Of a stretch of 64,000 nt of DNA, positions 51,438-59,302 are shown in pieces. Source of the stretch: Pseudolysobacter sp964466115. Its GTDB lineage: Bacteria > Pseudomonadota > Gammaproteobacteria > Xanthomonadales > Rhodanobacteraceae. Made by a program: the position numbers and the translations under genes. The notes beneath the pieces are model-generated. The model saw only the letters and a list, made by a program, of their open reading frames with translations, searched no databases and was not told the origin of the DNA. Position 1 is the first letter of the stretch; every line of letters begins with the position of its first letter. The stretch spans positions 1 through 64,000 of the forward strand of contig CAYXMH010000005.1 in the NCBI GenBank assembly GCA_964466115.1. Reading direction: 5' to 3'.

Positions 51438-53243
51438 TTAATGTCCAGAGGCCATTAAGAATTCAGCGATTGGCCCAAGCGCCAGTGCGGGCAGGAAGGT
51501 CAATGCCCCAACGACAATTACAGTGCTTGCCACCAACACAACGAATAGCGGTGTGTGCGTTGGCAATGTGCCGGCGGATTCGGGAACGTGTTTCTTGGCG
51601 GCCAGCGATCCGGCGATCGCTAACATGCCAATGGCCAGTGCGAGGCGAGAAAAGAACATGCAAATGCCAAGCAGCGTGTTGTAAAAAGGGGTATTGACGG
51701 TTAACCCAGCGAATGCGCTGCCGTTATTGTTCGAGGCCGAAGAAAAGGCATAGAGAATTTCACTGAAGCCATGCGCACCTGGATTGGCAAGCCCTGCCAA
51801 TCCGGCTGGCGCCATCACGCCAATCGCCGTTCCGATCACCACCAATGCGCACGGGATCAGCACGACTAAACTTGCCATTTTCATTTCATACGCTTCTATC
51901 TTCTTCCCCAAGTATTCTGGAGTGCGCCCGACCATTAACCCGGCGATAAAGACGGCGACTACGGCGAATGCCAGCAAGCCATACAAACCGGAGCCCACAC
52001 CGCCGAAAATCACCTCGCCGAGTTGCATCAACCACAGCGGTATAAGCCCACCGAGCGGGGTAAACGAATCGTGCATCGCGTTAACCGAGCCATTCGAGGC
52101 TGCGGTCGTAGCACTGGCCCAGATCGTCGAATTAACGATACCGAAGCGCGCCTCTTTGCCTTCCATGTTGCCGCCGGCTTGCACGATGGAGGCGGACTGG
52201 TCTACACCGAGGGCGTCAAACGCCGGATTGCCAGCTTGTTCCGCCATCGTGCAAGCGAGCAGCAGGGGCACAAAAATGACGACCATGACGGCGAGCAACG
52301 CCCAACCCTGACGCCGATCGCCGACCATGCGTCCGAACGTGTAGCACAGTGCGGCCGGAATCAGCAGAATCGCGAGCATCTCAAGAAAGTTGCTCAGCGG
52401 CGTTGGGTTCTCGTACGGATGCGCCGAGTTCACGCCATAGTAGCCGCCCCCGTTGGTGCCAAGTTGTTTGATCGCAATCTGGGACGCGGCGGGACCCAGC
52501 GGCAGTGACTGTTCGGTCACCGTTGTTTCTTTGGTAACGTCATTGTCTTGTTCATCTTTAACTGAATTGCCCTCAGCATCCTTGACCGTTTCGGTCATGC
52601 TGGTTGCTTCCAGCAGCGGCACGGTGGTGTAAGGTTTAAAGTTTTGCGGCACGCCTTGCGCCATCAAAACCGCCGCCAGCACGAAGGACAAAGGCAATAG
52701 CACATAGAGCGTGCTGCGGGTTAAGTCGACCCAGAAGTTGCCAATGGTGCTGGTGGTGCGGCGCGTAAAGCCGCGGATTAAAGCAATCAAAACGGCAATG
52801 CCGGTCGCGGCGGATAAAAAGTTTTGCACGCCTAAGCCCAGCATCTGTGTGAAATAACTTAGTGTTGATTCGCCGCTGTACGCTTGCCAATTGGTGTTGG
52901 TCGCGAAGCTAATCGCGGTGTTGAGCGACAAATCCGGATTAATGGCACCAAGTTGTTGCGGGTTGAGCGGCAACCAACTTTGAGCCCGTTGTAGAAAATA
53001 CACGACGAGCAAGCCGGCAATATTAAAAATCAACATCGCGAGCGCATAGCGCTTCCAGCTCATCTCCTCGTCTTTGCGAACGCCGCCAACCCGATAGAGA
53101 AGGTTCTCGACCTTAGCGCCGAAACGCGTAACCGCATTCGGGGTATCGGCGAACACCAAGGCCATATAACTGCCGAGCGGTTTCACTAGCAGTAGCAGTA
53201 CGCCTAAATAAAGGCTGATCTGCAGATAATCATTAGCGGTCAT
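51438..53243 (-). CDS. kdpA: Potassium-transporting ATPase subunit KdpA
   Basis: A K+-translocating channel-like subunit of 601 residues with ten membrane helices and selectivity-filter loops such as ATNTNWQAYSGEST, GTNGGGYYGVNSAHPYENPT and SASNNNGSAFAG. A charged periplasmic insertion (KDAEGNSVKDEQDNDVTKE) is present near residue 230. ATG 53243 is used; it overlaps the kdpF stop in ATGA and has GGAG at the proper distance. Confidence 0.98.
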   Translation of the reverse strand: MTANDYLQISLYLGVLLLLVKPLGSYMALVFADTPNAVTRFGAKVENLLYRVGGVRKDEEMSWKRYALAMLIFNIAGLLVVYFLQRAQSWLPLNPQQLGAINPDLSLNTAISFATNTNWQAYSGESTLSYFTQMLGLGVQNFLSAATGIAVLIALIRGFTRRTTSTIGNFWVDLTRSTLYVLLPLSFVLAAVLMAQGVPQNFKPYTTVPLLEATSMTETVKDAEGNSVKDEQDNDVTKETTVTEQSLPLGPAASQIAIKQLGTNGGGYYGVNSAHPYENPTPLSNFLEMLAILLIPAALCYTFGRMVGDRRQGWALLAVMVVIFVPLLLACTMAEQAGNPAFDALGVDQSASIVQAGGNMEGKEARFGIVNSTIWASATTAASNGSVNAMHDSFTPLGGLIPLWLMQLGEVIFGGVGSGLYGLLAFAVVAVFIAGLMVGRTPEYLGKKIEAYEMKMASLVVLIPCALVVIGTAIGVMAPAGLAGLANPGAHGFSEILYAFSSASNNNGSAFAGLTVNTPFYNTLLGICMFFSRLALAIGMLAIAGSLAAKKHVPESAGTLPTHTPLFVVLVASTVIVVGALTFLPALALGPIAEFLMASGH

Positions 53244-53332
53244 TCGAACCACTCCGGTTTGAGTAGGGCGGTAAATAAATAAATACTTAAGGCGGCGGCG
53301 ATGATGCCGGCCAGTACATACAGGGCGTTCAT
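53240..53332 (-). CDS. kdpF: KdpF small subunit
   Basis: A 30-residue single-helix membrane protein, MNALYVLAGIIAAALSIYLF then TALLKPEWFE. The helix followed by LLKPE(W/R)F is the KdpF signature; the peptide stabilises KdpABC. Its start shares one base with the stop of the preceding microprotein (TGATG) and its stop overlaps kdpA (ATGA). Ribosome site GGAG about 10 bases upstream. Confidence 0.93.
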   Translation of the reverse strand: MNALYVLAGIIAAALSIYLFTALLKPEWFE

Positions 53333-53418
53333 CAATGTTTTCTCCGTCCTAAGAAGTGGAAACAGCTGATGACCGCGATCAGCGCGATAATGCCGATGAC
53401 AACGAAGGTCGCGTTCAT
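53332..53418 (-). CDS. 28-residue membrane microprotein, kdp operon (unnamed)
   Basis: MNATFVVIGIIALIAVISCF then HFLGRRKH: one hydrophobic helix with a positive C-terminal tail, suggesting insertion with the tail inside. Start and stop each share one base with the neighbouring small genes (TGATG junctions), the sign of coupled reinitiation. It has no strong ribosome site of its own. I recognise no family; its start (MNA-V-GIIA) resembles that of KdpF, so a diverged duplicate of kdpF is possible. Confidence 0.7.
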   Translation of the reverse strand: MNATFVVIGIIALIAVISCFHFLGRRKH

Positions 53419-53507
53419 CAGCGATCCATTAGCCGGTCGCACAATTTGAGATACGCCGCTGTCACGATGATTAAGGCGGCGAGCAACAGGAGATAAACAA
53501 GGTCCAT
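53418..53507 (-). CDS. 29-residue membrane microprotein, first gene of the kdp operon
   Basis: MDLVYLLLLAALIIVTAAYL then KLCDRLMDR: one helix followed by a conserved-looking CDRL-type tail. I recall similar short peptides ending in LCDRL upstream of kdpF in other bacteria, usually unannotated. A strong AGGAG ribosome site precedes the ATG at 53507. It is translated first in the chain microprotein-microprotein-kdpF-kdpA. Possibly an accessory subunit or regulator of the Kdp complex (inference). Confidence 0.75.
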   Translation of the reverse strand: MDLVYLLLLAALIIVTAAYLKLCDRLMDR

Positions 53508-53547
53508 GGCAAACTCCTAGACAACGGTTGCCACTTTAGAGACAGGG

Positions 53548-53600
53548 CTATAAGAAATGAGTAGAAATTACGGTTGCAGGTATAAAAAAAACATAAAAAC
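53548..53600 (-). promoter_or_regulatory. Candidate kdp promoter with KdpE-box-like T tract
   Basis: On the minus strand GTTTTTATGTTTTTTTTATA (53600-53581) resembles the T-rich KdpE-binding site of the E. coli kdp promoter. A possible -10 TTATAG (53553-53548) lies downstream with a poor -35, as expected of an activated promoter. The first kdp microprotein starts 41 bases later. Confidence 0.5.
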
Positions 53601-53694
53601 GATGATTTAGTAGATGTTGCAAACTTGACCGCCGGGCAATCAGCCGCGACAGTAGCGGTTGCGGTGCACGTATTTTGAAGGCGACGAAAACCTT

Positions 53695-55224
53695 ATGGCC
53701 TCCGTTTTTTATGTTTCGCCAATGACCTACGGATTGATCGGGTTATTACTGGGTGTAGTGCTTGGTAGTCTTGGCGTTTGGCGCTGGGCAATGCGCTATG
53801 CCACGCAGGCGCGTGTTGCAGGCGCCGCCACCCGTGATGTGGAGATCGCGCAGCTTACCGGCGAGATCCATGCCTTGCGTTCCAATTTGGCCGCTGCGGA
53901 ATTGGCGCGAGTTGATCTGGAGCGTCAGCAGCAGGAGGTACAGACTCGGCATTTGGCCCTGACGCGTGAGCATGCGATGTTGGTCGGCCAAATGGAGCGA
54001 TTGGTGTTGCTCGACCAAGAGCTCGCCCGAACCCGCGATGAGTTGCGGCAAACGCGTACGCTGGCCGAGCGCAGTGAAATCCGCGCTGCCGAGTTGGCGA
54101 TCAAGTTGGACGAACAACGCCTTGCATTGCAGGAAAAACTGACGCTATTGGATATGGCGCGCGAGCAACTCAGCGCCAATTTCAAAGCCTTGGCGAATGA
54201 AATTTTGGAGGATAAATCGAAACGCTTCACCGAGCAAAACAGCGCTAATATTGGTTTATTGCTCAATCCATTACGCGAACAACTGAAAGATTTTCATAAG
54301 ACGGTTTCCGAGGTTTACGATAAGGAAAGCCGCGAGCGTGGACTCCTCAAACATGAAATCGAATCGCTGAAAAACATCAATCAGCGCATTAGCGAGGATG
54401 CGACCAATCTCACTCGCGCCTTGAAGGGCGATAGCAAAACTCAAGGTGCTTGGGGTGAGCTGATCCTGGAACGTTTGTTGGAAGCGTGCGGTCTGCAGAA
54501 AGGCCGTGAATACGACGCGCAAGTCGGGTTAAGGCACGAAGACGGCGGACGTCCGCGCCCCGATGTGATTGTGCATTTGCCACAAGGGCGCGATTTGGTC
54601 ATCGATGCGAAAGTGTCGTTGACCGCTTATGAGCGTTATTGCGCGGCTGCCGACGAGGCGGAGCGTGCGGGTCATTTGGCGCAGCATCTGACATCGATCC
54701 GTCAGCATGTGAAGGATTTGGCTGGGCGCGGTTACAGCGAATTGCTCGGCACCAACACCATGGATTTCGTGCTGATGTTTATTCCGGTGGAAGCCGCTTA
54801 CATTGAGGCGGTTCATCACGATGACACCTTGCATCAATACGCATTGGGTAAACAAGTGGTGATCGTGACCACATCAACGCTACTGGCATCGTTACGTACT
54901 GTTGCTAGCTTATGGCGCTTCGATGACCGCAATCGCAATGCCCTGGAGATTGCCGATCGCGGCGGCAAGTTGTATGAAAAATTCTTAGGGTTCGTCAGCG
55001 ATTTGGAGAGAGTAAAAACAGAACTCGATGCGGCGCAACGCGCGCTGGAAGCGGCTTTCGGCAAACTTGAACGCGGTAGCGGGAATTTGGTGGGGCAGGT
55101 GCAGAAACTAAAGGAGCTTGGCGCCAAAACCAGCAAATCTTTAGACCCTGCGTTGCTCGAGCGCGCCCAAGCGGAGGAGCTTCCACGCTTGAACACGCCC
55201 GAGTCGCAAGCAGTGCCGGATTAA
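53695..55224 (+). CDS. rmuC: DNA recombination protein RmuC
   Basis: A 509-residue protein with an N-terminal membrane helix (YGLIGLLLGVVLGSLGVWRW), a long coiled coil (about 40-190) and a PD-(D/E)XK-like nuclease domain (GAWGELILERLLEACGL, RPRPDVIVHLPQGRDLVIDAKVS). It limits inversion-type recombination at short repeats. ATG 53695 (MASVFYVSP) is chosen over an in-frame ATG 36 bases upstream. It diverges from the kdp operon. Confidence 0.95.
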   Translation: MASVFYVSPMTYGLIGLLLGVVLGSLGVWRWAMRYATQARVAGAATRDVEIAQLTGEIHALRSNLAAAELARVDLERQQQEVQTRHLALTREHAMLVGQMERLVLLDQELARTRDELRQTRTLAERSEIRAAELAIKLDEQRLALQEKLTLLDMAREQLSANFKALANEILEDKSKRFTEQNSANIGLLLNPLREQLKDFHKTVSEVYDKESRERGLLKHEIESLKNINQRISEDATNLTRALKGDSKTQGAWGELILERLLEACGLQKGREYDAQVGLRHEDGGRPRPDVIVHLPQGRDLVIDAKVSLTAYERYCAAADEAERAGHLAQHLTSIRQHVKDLAGRGYSELLGTNTMDFVLMFIPVEAAYIEAVHHDDTLHQYALGKQVVIVTTSTLLASLRTVASLWRFDDRNRNALEIADRGGKLYEKFLGFVSDLERVKTELDAAQRALEAAFGKLERGSGNLVGQVQKLKELGAKTSKSLDPALLERAQAEELPRLNTPESQAVPD

Positions 55225-55554
55225 GCGGCATTAAAGGAAGGATATTGCGAATTTCCTATGCAAAAATCCTGCGATTTAAGAGTAGGTTATAGCAAATAGT
55301 TCGGGGGATATCGAGACAAATATCCAGCTTTCGTGATCGGTATCGAAAATGGCCTTAAGCCGTGTGGCAGCACCCCACCGTGCACTATGCGCATGCCCGA
55401 AGGAAATCCCCTTGTGGGACGGACTTCGCCCCATCAGGGGATGAAAATCAAGTCAATAAACTGTGCTCCTTCCCCCTTGATGGGGGAAGGTTGGGATGGG
55501 GGTGAAAGTCGCAGCGACGCAGTACCGGCCTACGCAGCGGACGAATTGCTGTCG
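55225..55554. other. Intergenic region between convergent rmuC and permease genes
   Basis: No gene in 330 bases. It contains an imperfect repeat CCCCTTGTGGG...CCCATCAGGGG (about 55408-55440) and a strong 9-bp hairpin CCTTCCCCC/GGGGGAAGG (55468-55490, loop TTGAT). The hairpins could stop transcription from both sides, although there is no T-run. The CTTCCCCCTTGATGGGGGAAGG type of sequence is a common dispersed repeat in proteobacteria. Confidence 0.6.
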
Positions 55555-57033
55555 TCAGCCCTTAGACGGCTTATGCAACTGACTATTGCGATACCCATAA
55601 AAGAAATAAATCGCCAGCCCAAGAATCGTCCACAACACCAACCGAATCCAAGTATCGATCGGTAGACCATAGATCAAATAAAGGCATCCAGCGGCGCCAA
55701 GCGGGCAAGTGATCCACGGCAACGGCGTACGGAACGGGCGTGCCAGATCCGGACGAGTGCGACGCAGGATAAGAATCGCGATACACACCGTCATAAACGC
55801 CAGCAGCGTACCGATATTGGTCAGCTCTGCCAGGATATCAATCGGCAAAATGCCGCCCAAAATAGCCGCGATGACACCGGTGATTAAGGTATTGATATGC
55901 GGTGTGCGGTGCTTTGGATGCACTTTGGCGAATACGGGTGGAATTAAGCCATCTTTGGACATCGCATAAAAGATGCGCGGTTGTCCAATCATCATCACCA
56001 AGATCACCGAACTTAAACCGGCCACCGCACCAAGCTCAATCAACGGCGCCAGCCACGATTTCAATGCCGGAATGCTTTCAACGGCCAAAGCGACTGGATG
56101 CGCCACACCTTTGAAGCTGGCGTAGGGCATGATGCCGGTTAGAATCCCTGCAACCACGATATACAGCAACGTGCAGACAACCAAGCTTGCGATAATCCCA
56201 ATCGGCATATCGCGTTGCGGGTTTTTTGCCTCCTGCGCGGCCGTGGAAACCGCATCAAAACCGATATACGCAAAGAAGATAATCGAAGCACCTTCGACCA
56301 CGCCGAACCATCCGTAATGACCCACACCGTTGGCATCGATCACACGGTCAGGAATAAAGGGATGCCAGTTTGCCGGCGTGATATAGTAAAGGCCGAACGC
56401 GATGAACAACAGGATCACAATCAGCTTAACGGTAACAATGATGCTGTTGACGAAGGTGGATTGGGTAATGCCGAAGTAGCACAGCGTGGTCACCGCCATC
56501 GTGATAAATACCGCCGGTAAATTGATCCAGGCGCCGGTCGTGACGATTTCAAATGCCCCTGCGCCTTTAACAAACGGTGAGTTGGTCAATACAGCGGGCA
56601 AATGAATGCCAATGTGTTCAAGCAATGGCACGACATACCCCGACCAGCCAACCGCAACGGCCGATATTGAAACCAAGTATTCGAGCACCAAATTCCAGCC
56701 GATAAACCAGGCCATGAATTCGCCCATCGTCGCGTACGAATACGAATAGGCACTGCCCGCCACTGGAATCATCGCCGCAAACTCGGCGTAACACAGTGCC
56801 GCCAACGCGCAAACCGCTCCGGCCAAGATAAACGACAGCGCCAATGCCGGCCCGGCGTTATTCGCCGCCGCCACGCCGGTTAAAACGAAAATGCCGGTAC
56901 CGATGATCGCGCCGATGCCAAGGCCGGTTAACGTCCACGGCCCAAGCGCACGCTTTAGCGAAACGCCTTCCTCATCGATTTCTTCAGCTACGACTTGCTG
57001 GATCGTTTTGGTTGCGAACAGTTGTTTCATCAT
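55555..57033 (-). CDS. APC-family amino acid permease
   Basis: A 492-residue inner-membrane transporter with about twelve helices. Landmarks are GLGIGAIIGTGIFVLTGVAA (the unwound helix-one substrate site), the helix-three region ATMGEFMAWFIGWNLVLEY and FFAYIGFDAVSTAAQEAKNPQRD, characteristic of the cationic amino-acid transporter (CAT/YfnA) branch. Substrate probably a neutral or basic amino acid. Upstream are direct repeats (57061-57134) that may bind a regulator. Confidence 0.92.
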   Translation of the reverse strand: MMKQLFATKTIQQVVAEEIDEEGVSLKRALGPWTLTGLGIGAIIGTGIFVLTGVAAANNAGPALALSFILAGAVCALAALCYAEFAAMIPVAGSAYSYSYATMGEFMAWFIGWNLVLEYLVSISAVAVGWSGYVVPLLEHIGIHLPAVLTNSPFVKGAGAFEIVTTGAWINLPAVFITMAVTTLCYFGITQSTFVNSIIVTVKLIVILLFIAFGLYYITPANWHPFIPDRVIDANGVGHYGWFGVVEGASIIFFAYIGFDAVSTAAQEAKNPQRDMPIGIIASLVVCTLLYIVVAGILTGIMPYASFKGVAHPVALAVESIPALKSWLAPLIELGAVAGLSSVILVMMIGQPRIFYAMSKDGLIPPVFAKVHPKHRTPHINTLITGVIAAILGGILPIDILAELTNIGTLLAFMTVCIAILILRRTRPDLARPFRTPLPWITCPLGAAGCLYLIYGLPIDTWIRLVLWTILGLAIYFFYGYRNSQLHKPSKG

Positions 57034-57060
57034 TGGGGATTGCGCCTCATTTTGGCCGTA

Positions 57061-57134
57061 ACTTAAGGGAGGCTAATAAACACTGGGCCTAGCAGTCCGG
57101 CTGTTTCCTCCCCAGTAGCAGCGGACTTAAGGGA
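57061..57134. promoter_or_regulatory. Direct repeat upstream of the amino acid permease
   Basis: ACTTAAGGGA occurs at 57061-57070 and 57125-57134, each followed within two bases by CTAATA. Separation is 64 bases (about six helical turns). Possible operator pair for the permease gene; no regulator is assigned. Confidence 0.3.
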
Positions 57135-57193
57135 CTAATATCCCGAACCAAGGCGCTGGGTAACATACGCGAGGTACGGGCAGTGAGCAAGCT

Positions 57194-57278
57194 GTAGGGT
57201 GGGCGTTGGCCCACAATGCCGCATCATTTGAACGTTATTGGAAATCCTAGGTACCCGGTGGGCCAAGGCCCACCCTAC
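57194..57278. repeat. GGTGGGC/GCCCACC double-hairpin repeat, copy 4
   Basis: GTAGGGTGGGCGTTGGCCCACA, a spacer of about 40 bases, then CGGTGGGCCAAGGCCCACCCTAC. The spacer is longer than in the other copies and the left inner arm has lost its final CG. Confidence 0.9.
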
Positions 57279-57307
57279 AAATCCTGGTTTTAGCGGCGGA
57301 TATTTGC

Positions 57308-57874
57308 TTATCCGGCTCTTCCGGAAAACTCCCCGGTCTCGGTATTCACTTTGACTTTCTCCCCCGTGCCGATGTATTCGGGTACCTGGATTTCAAGGCC
57401 AGTGCTGAGCTTGGCTGGTTTGGTGCGTTTGGTGGCTGAGGAGCCTTTCAACTCCGGCGGCGTTTCGATTACTTCAAGTACGACCGATTGCGGCATCTGT
57501 ACACCGACCGGCATGCCTTCGATCACCAGCATATACGCGCCTTCGAGCGCTTCGGTGATGTAGCCGGCATCGGTGTCGATAACGTCGGCATCGAGTGTGT
57601 ATGGCGTAAAATCCTCATTGTCCATAAACACGAACGCGTCACCGTCCTTGTATGAAAAGGTGCAGGGGCGTTTCGCCAGATCGATTTCTCGCAATTCATC
57701 GTCGCCGCGCAAACTTAAATCGAGCTTCTGTCCACCTGGCACGCGATTCAGAATAAAGCGATAGGTGGTGTTGCCGCCGCGCGCGGTCGGCACGCTCTTT
57801 TCCAGGCTGCGTACGAGATAGGCCTGGCCGTTGTGTTCGACGACGGTACCGCGTTTGATTTCGTTGGCTCTCAT
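57308..57874 (-). CDS. efpL: Elongation factor P-like protein EfpL (YeiP)
   Basis: A 188-residue three-domain EF-P paralogue. Domain I tip loop is SVPTARGGNT with Arg32 where canonical EF-P has the modified Lys or Arg; the DFTPYTLDADVID and ATKRTKPAKLSTGLEIQVPEY segments match YeiP rather than Efp. EfpL helps ribosomes over poly-proline and related stalls and is not known to need the EpmABC modification. Canonical efp is not in this window. The start ATG lies two bases after the stop of the PH-domain gene, so they are coupled. Confidence 0.93.
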   Translation of the reverse strand: MRANEIKRGTVVEHNGQAYLVRSLEKSVPTARGGNTTYRFILNRVPGGQKLDLSLRGDDELREIDLAKRPCTFSYKDGDAFVFMDNEDFTPYTLDADVIDTDAGYITEALEGAYMLVIEGMPVGVQMPQSVVLEVIETPPELKGSSATKRTKPAKLSTGLEIQVPEYIGTGEKVKVNTETGEFSGRAG

Positions 57875-57876
57875 AA

Positions 57877-58422
57877 TTATTTCCGTTCTTTTATTAATTG
57901 AATGACGTCATCGAAACGCTGCTCAATGCGTTGCAATAGCTCCACTTGTCGAGCCATCAATTGATGATTGTAAGCTGTGGCTTCGGTGGATTGCGGTGCT
58001 TGCCGCTCTTGTTGCTTCAGAGCGTCGCGCGCTTGGAGAATCTTATTGCGAAATTCATGTGCATCGATAATGCCTGTAAGGTGCATATCGTTGGCTTGAC
58101 CAGCGCTGTGTCCGGCCGTTTCAAACTTTAGCGTGCTGAGATGGAAATGGCGCAGAATCGGGCCTTCGATAAACGTGACATCTTGAATGTTTTCTAATGG
58201 GATGGTTTTCGCCACTTGCACTAGGATCCCCTTGCGGTAGTGCAGGGTTTTGTCATCTAAACGGCATTCCAGTTTGTCGAAATAATGGCGCGCCCACCAT
58301 TGTCCTGCACCCAAAAACCAGATGATCGCTAATGGTAGGCCAATGATCGTCATAGCGATTGTAAAGCCAATCGTTATAACCAAATATGGCCGAATCAGAG
58401 GGTTGAATTTTGCTTCCGCCAC
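57877..58422 (-). CDS. PH-domain (bPH2) membrane protein
   Basis: A 181-residue protein with two membrane helices (RPYLVITIGFTIAMTIIGLP, LAIIWFLGAGQWW) followed by a YdbT-type PH domain (LECRLDDKTLHYRKGILVQ, KTIPLENIQDVTFIEGP) and a coiled C-terminal tail (LMARQVELLQRIEQRFDD). GTG 58422 is chosen because it follows an AAAGG site and the SDR stop; the longer in-frame version would overlap the SDR gene. It is a second PH-domain protein in the window (see 37341). Function unknown. Confidence 0.85.
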   Translation of the reverse strand: MAEAKFNPLIRPYLVITIGFTIAMTIIGLPLAIIWFLGAGQWWARHYFDKLECRLDDKTLHYRKGILVQVAKTIPLENIQDVTFIEGPILRHFHLSTLKFETAGHSAGQANDMHLTGIIDAHEFRNKILQARDALKQQERQAPQSTEATAYNHQLMARQVELLQRIEQRFDDVIQLIKERK

Positions 58423-58432
58423 GATAAGACCT

Positions 58433-59200
58433 TTATTTTGGCTGTAACCGTATCGCGCCATCCAAGCGGATCGTACCGCCATTCAAATAGCGATTCTCCA
58501 AAATAAAGGCGGCCAGGTTTGCATATTCCTCGGGTTTTCCAAGCCGTGACGGATAGGGTACTTGAGCACAAAGCGATTCATACACTTGCGGTGGCATGCC
58601 ATCCACCATCGGTGTGTGAAAGACGCCGGGTGCAATCGTCATCACACGCACACCAATGCGGGCGAATTCGCGCGCCATCGGTAAGGTCATGCCGACCACT
58701 CCCCCTTTTGATGCGGAGTAGGCGGCTTGACCGATTTGGCCTTCGAACGCGGCGATCGATGCGGTATTGATGATAACGCCGCGTTCGTTGTCTTCGCCTT
58801 GCGGGTTGTGCTGCATCAGCTCGGCGGCGCTTTTGGCGACATTGAAGCTGCCGATCAAATTCACCATCACGGTGGTTTGAAATTGCTTCAACGGCATCGC
58901 GCCTTCTTTTCCCAGAACACGGCCGGCGCCGAGGATGCCGGCGCAGCTGATCGCTGCGTTTAATCCGCCCATGCGTTGTTGCGCCAATTTTAAATTGGCC
59001 ACGACATTGTCTTCCGAGGTGACATCGGTGCGGAAATAACTGGCCGCGGCACCTAATTCAGCGCACGCAGCGGCACCTTTTTCATCATTGATATCGAACA
59101 AGGCGACCTGCGCGCCATGGGAGGCCAAATGCCGGGCGACCGCCAAGCCCAACCCGGATACGCCGCCGGTGATGGCGGCTTTTACTTGATTCAGTTGCAT
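58433..59200 (-). CDS. Short-chain dehydrogenase (HSD10-like 3-hydroxyacyl-CoA dehydrogenase)
   Basis: A 255-residue SDR enzyme. NAD motif TGGVSGLGLAVARHL with Asp after beta-2 (VALFDINDEKG, NAD preference), catalytic Ser in INTASIAAFEGQIG and YSASKGGV (Tyr-x3-Lys). Its length and FHTPMVDGMP block match the HSD10-type 3-hydroxyacyl-CoA dehydrogenases of fatty-acid and branched-chain amino-acid breakdown. HMG-CoA lyase at 62818 fits such a catabolic setting. Confidence 0.88.
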   Translation of the reverse strand: MQLNQVKAAITGGVSGLGLAVARHLASHGAQVALFDINDEKGAAACAELGAAASYFRTDVTSEDNVVANLKLAQQRMGGLNAAISCAGILGAGRVLGKEGAMPLKQFQTTVMVNLIGSFNVAKSAAELMQHNPQGEDNERGVIINTASIAAFEGQIGQAAYSASKGGVVGMTLPMAREFARIGVRVMTIAPGVFHTPMVDGMPPQVYESLCAQVPYPSRLGKPEEYANLAAFILENRYLNGGTIRLDGAIRLQPK

Positions 59201-59247
59201 AGTAAATTCCTGCTAACGTTGATACGTAATTCCATTCCAGTAATTAT

Positions 59248-59275
59248 CGTCATTCCCGCTTACGTGGGAATGACG
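59248..59275. repeat. CGTCATTCCC-type dispersed inverted repeat, copy 3
   Basis: Perfect 10-bp inverted repeat CGTCATTCCC (59248-59257) / GGGAATGACG (59266-59275), 8-base loop, in the gap between the SDR and acetyltransferase genes. Confidence 0.9.
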
Positions 59276-59302
59276 TGATAAAATTTTGAAACAGATTTCT
59301 CA

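Noticed and set aside
55381..55490. Possible CRISPR-like or tandem repeat after rmuC
   Set aside because: The two hairpins differ in sequence and are not regularly spaced; they are ordinary palindromic intergenic repeats.
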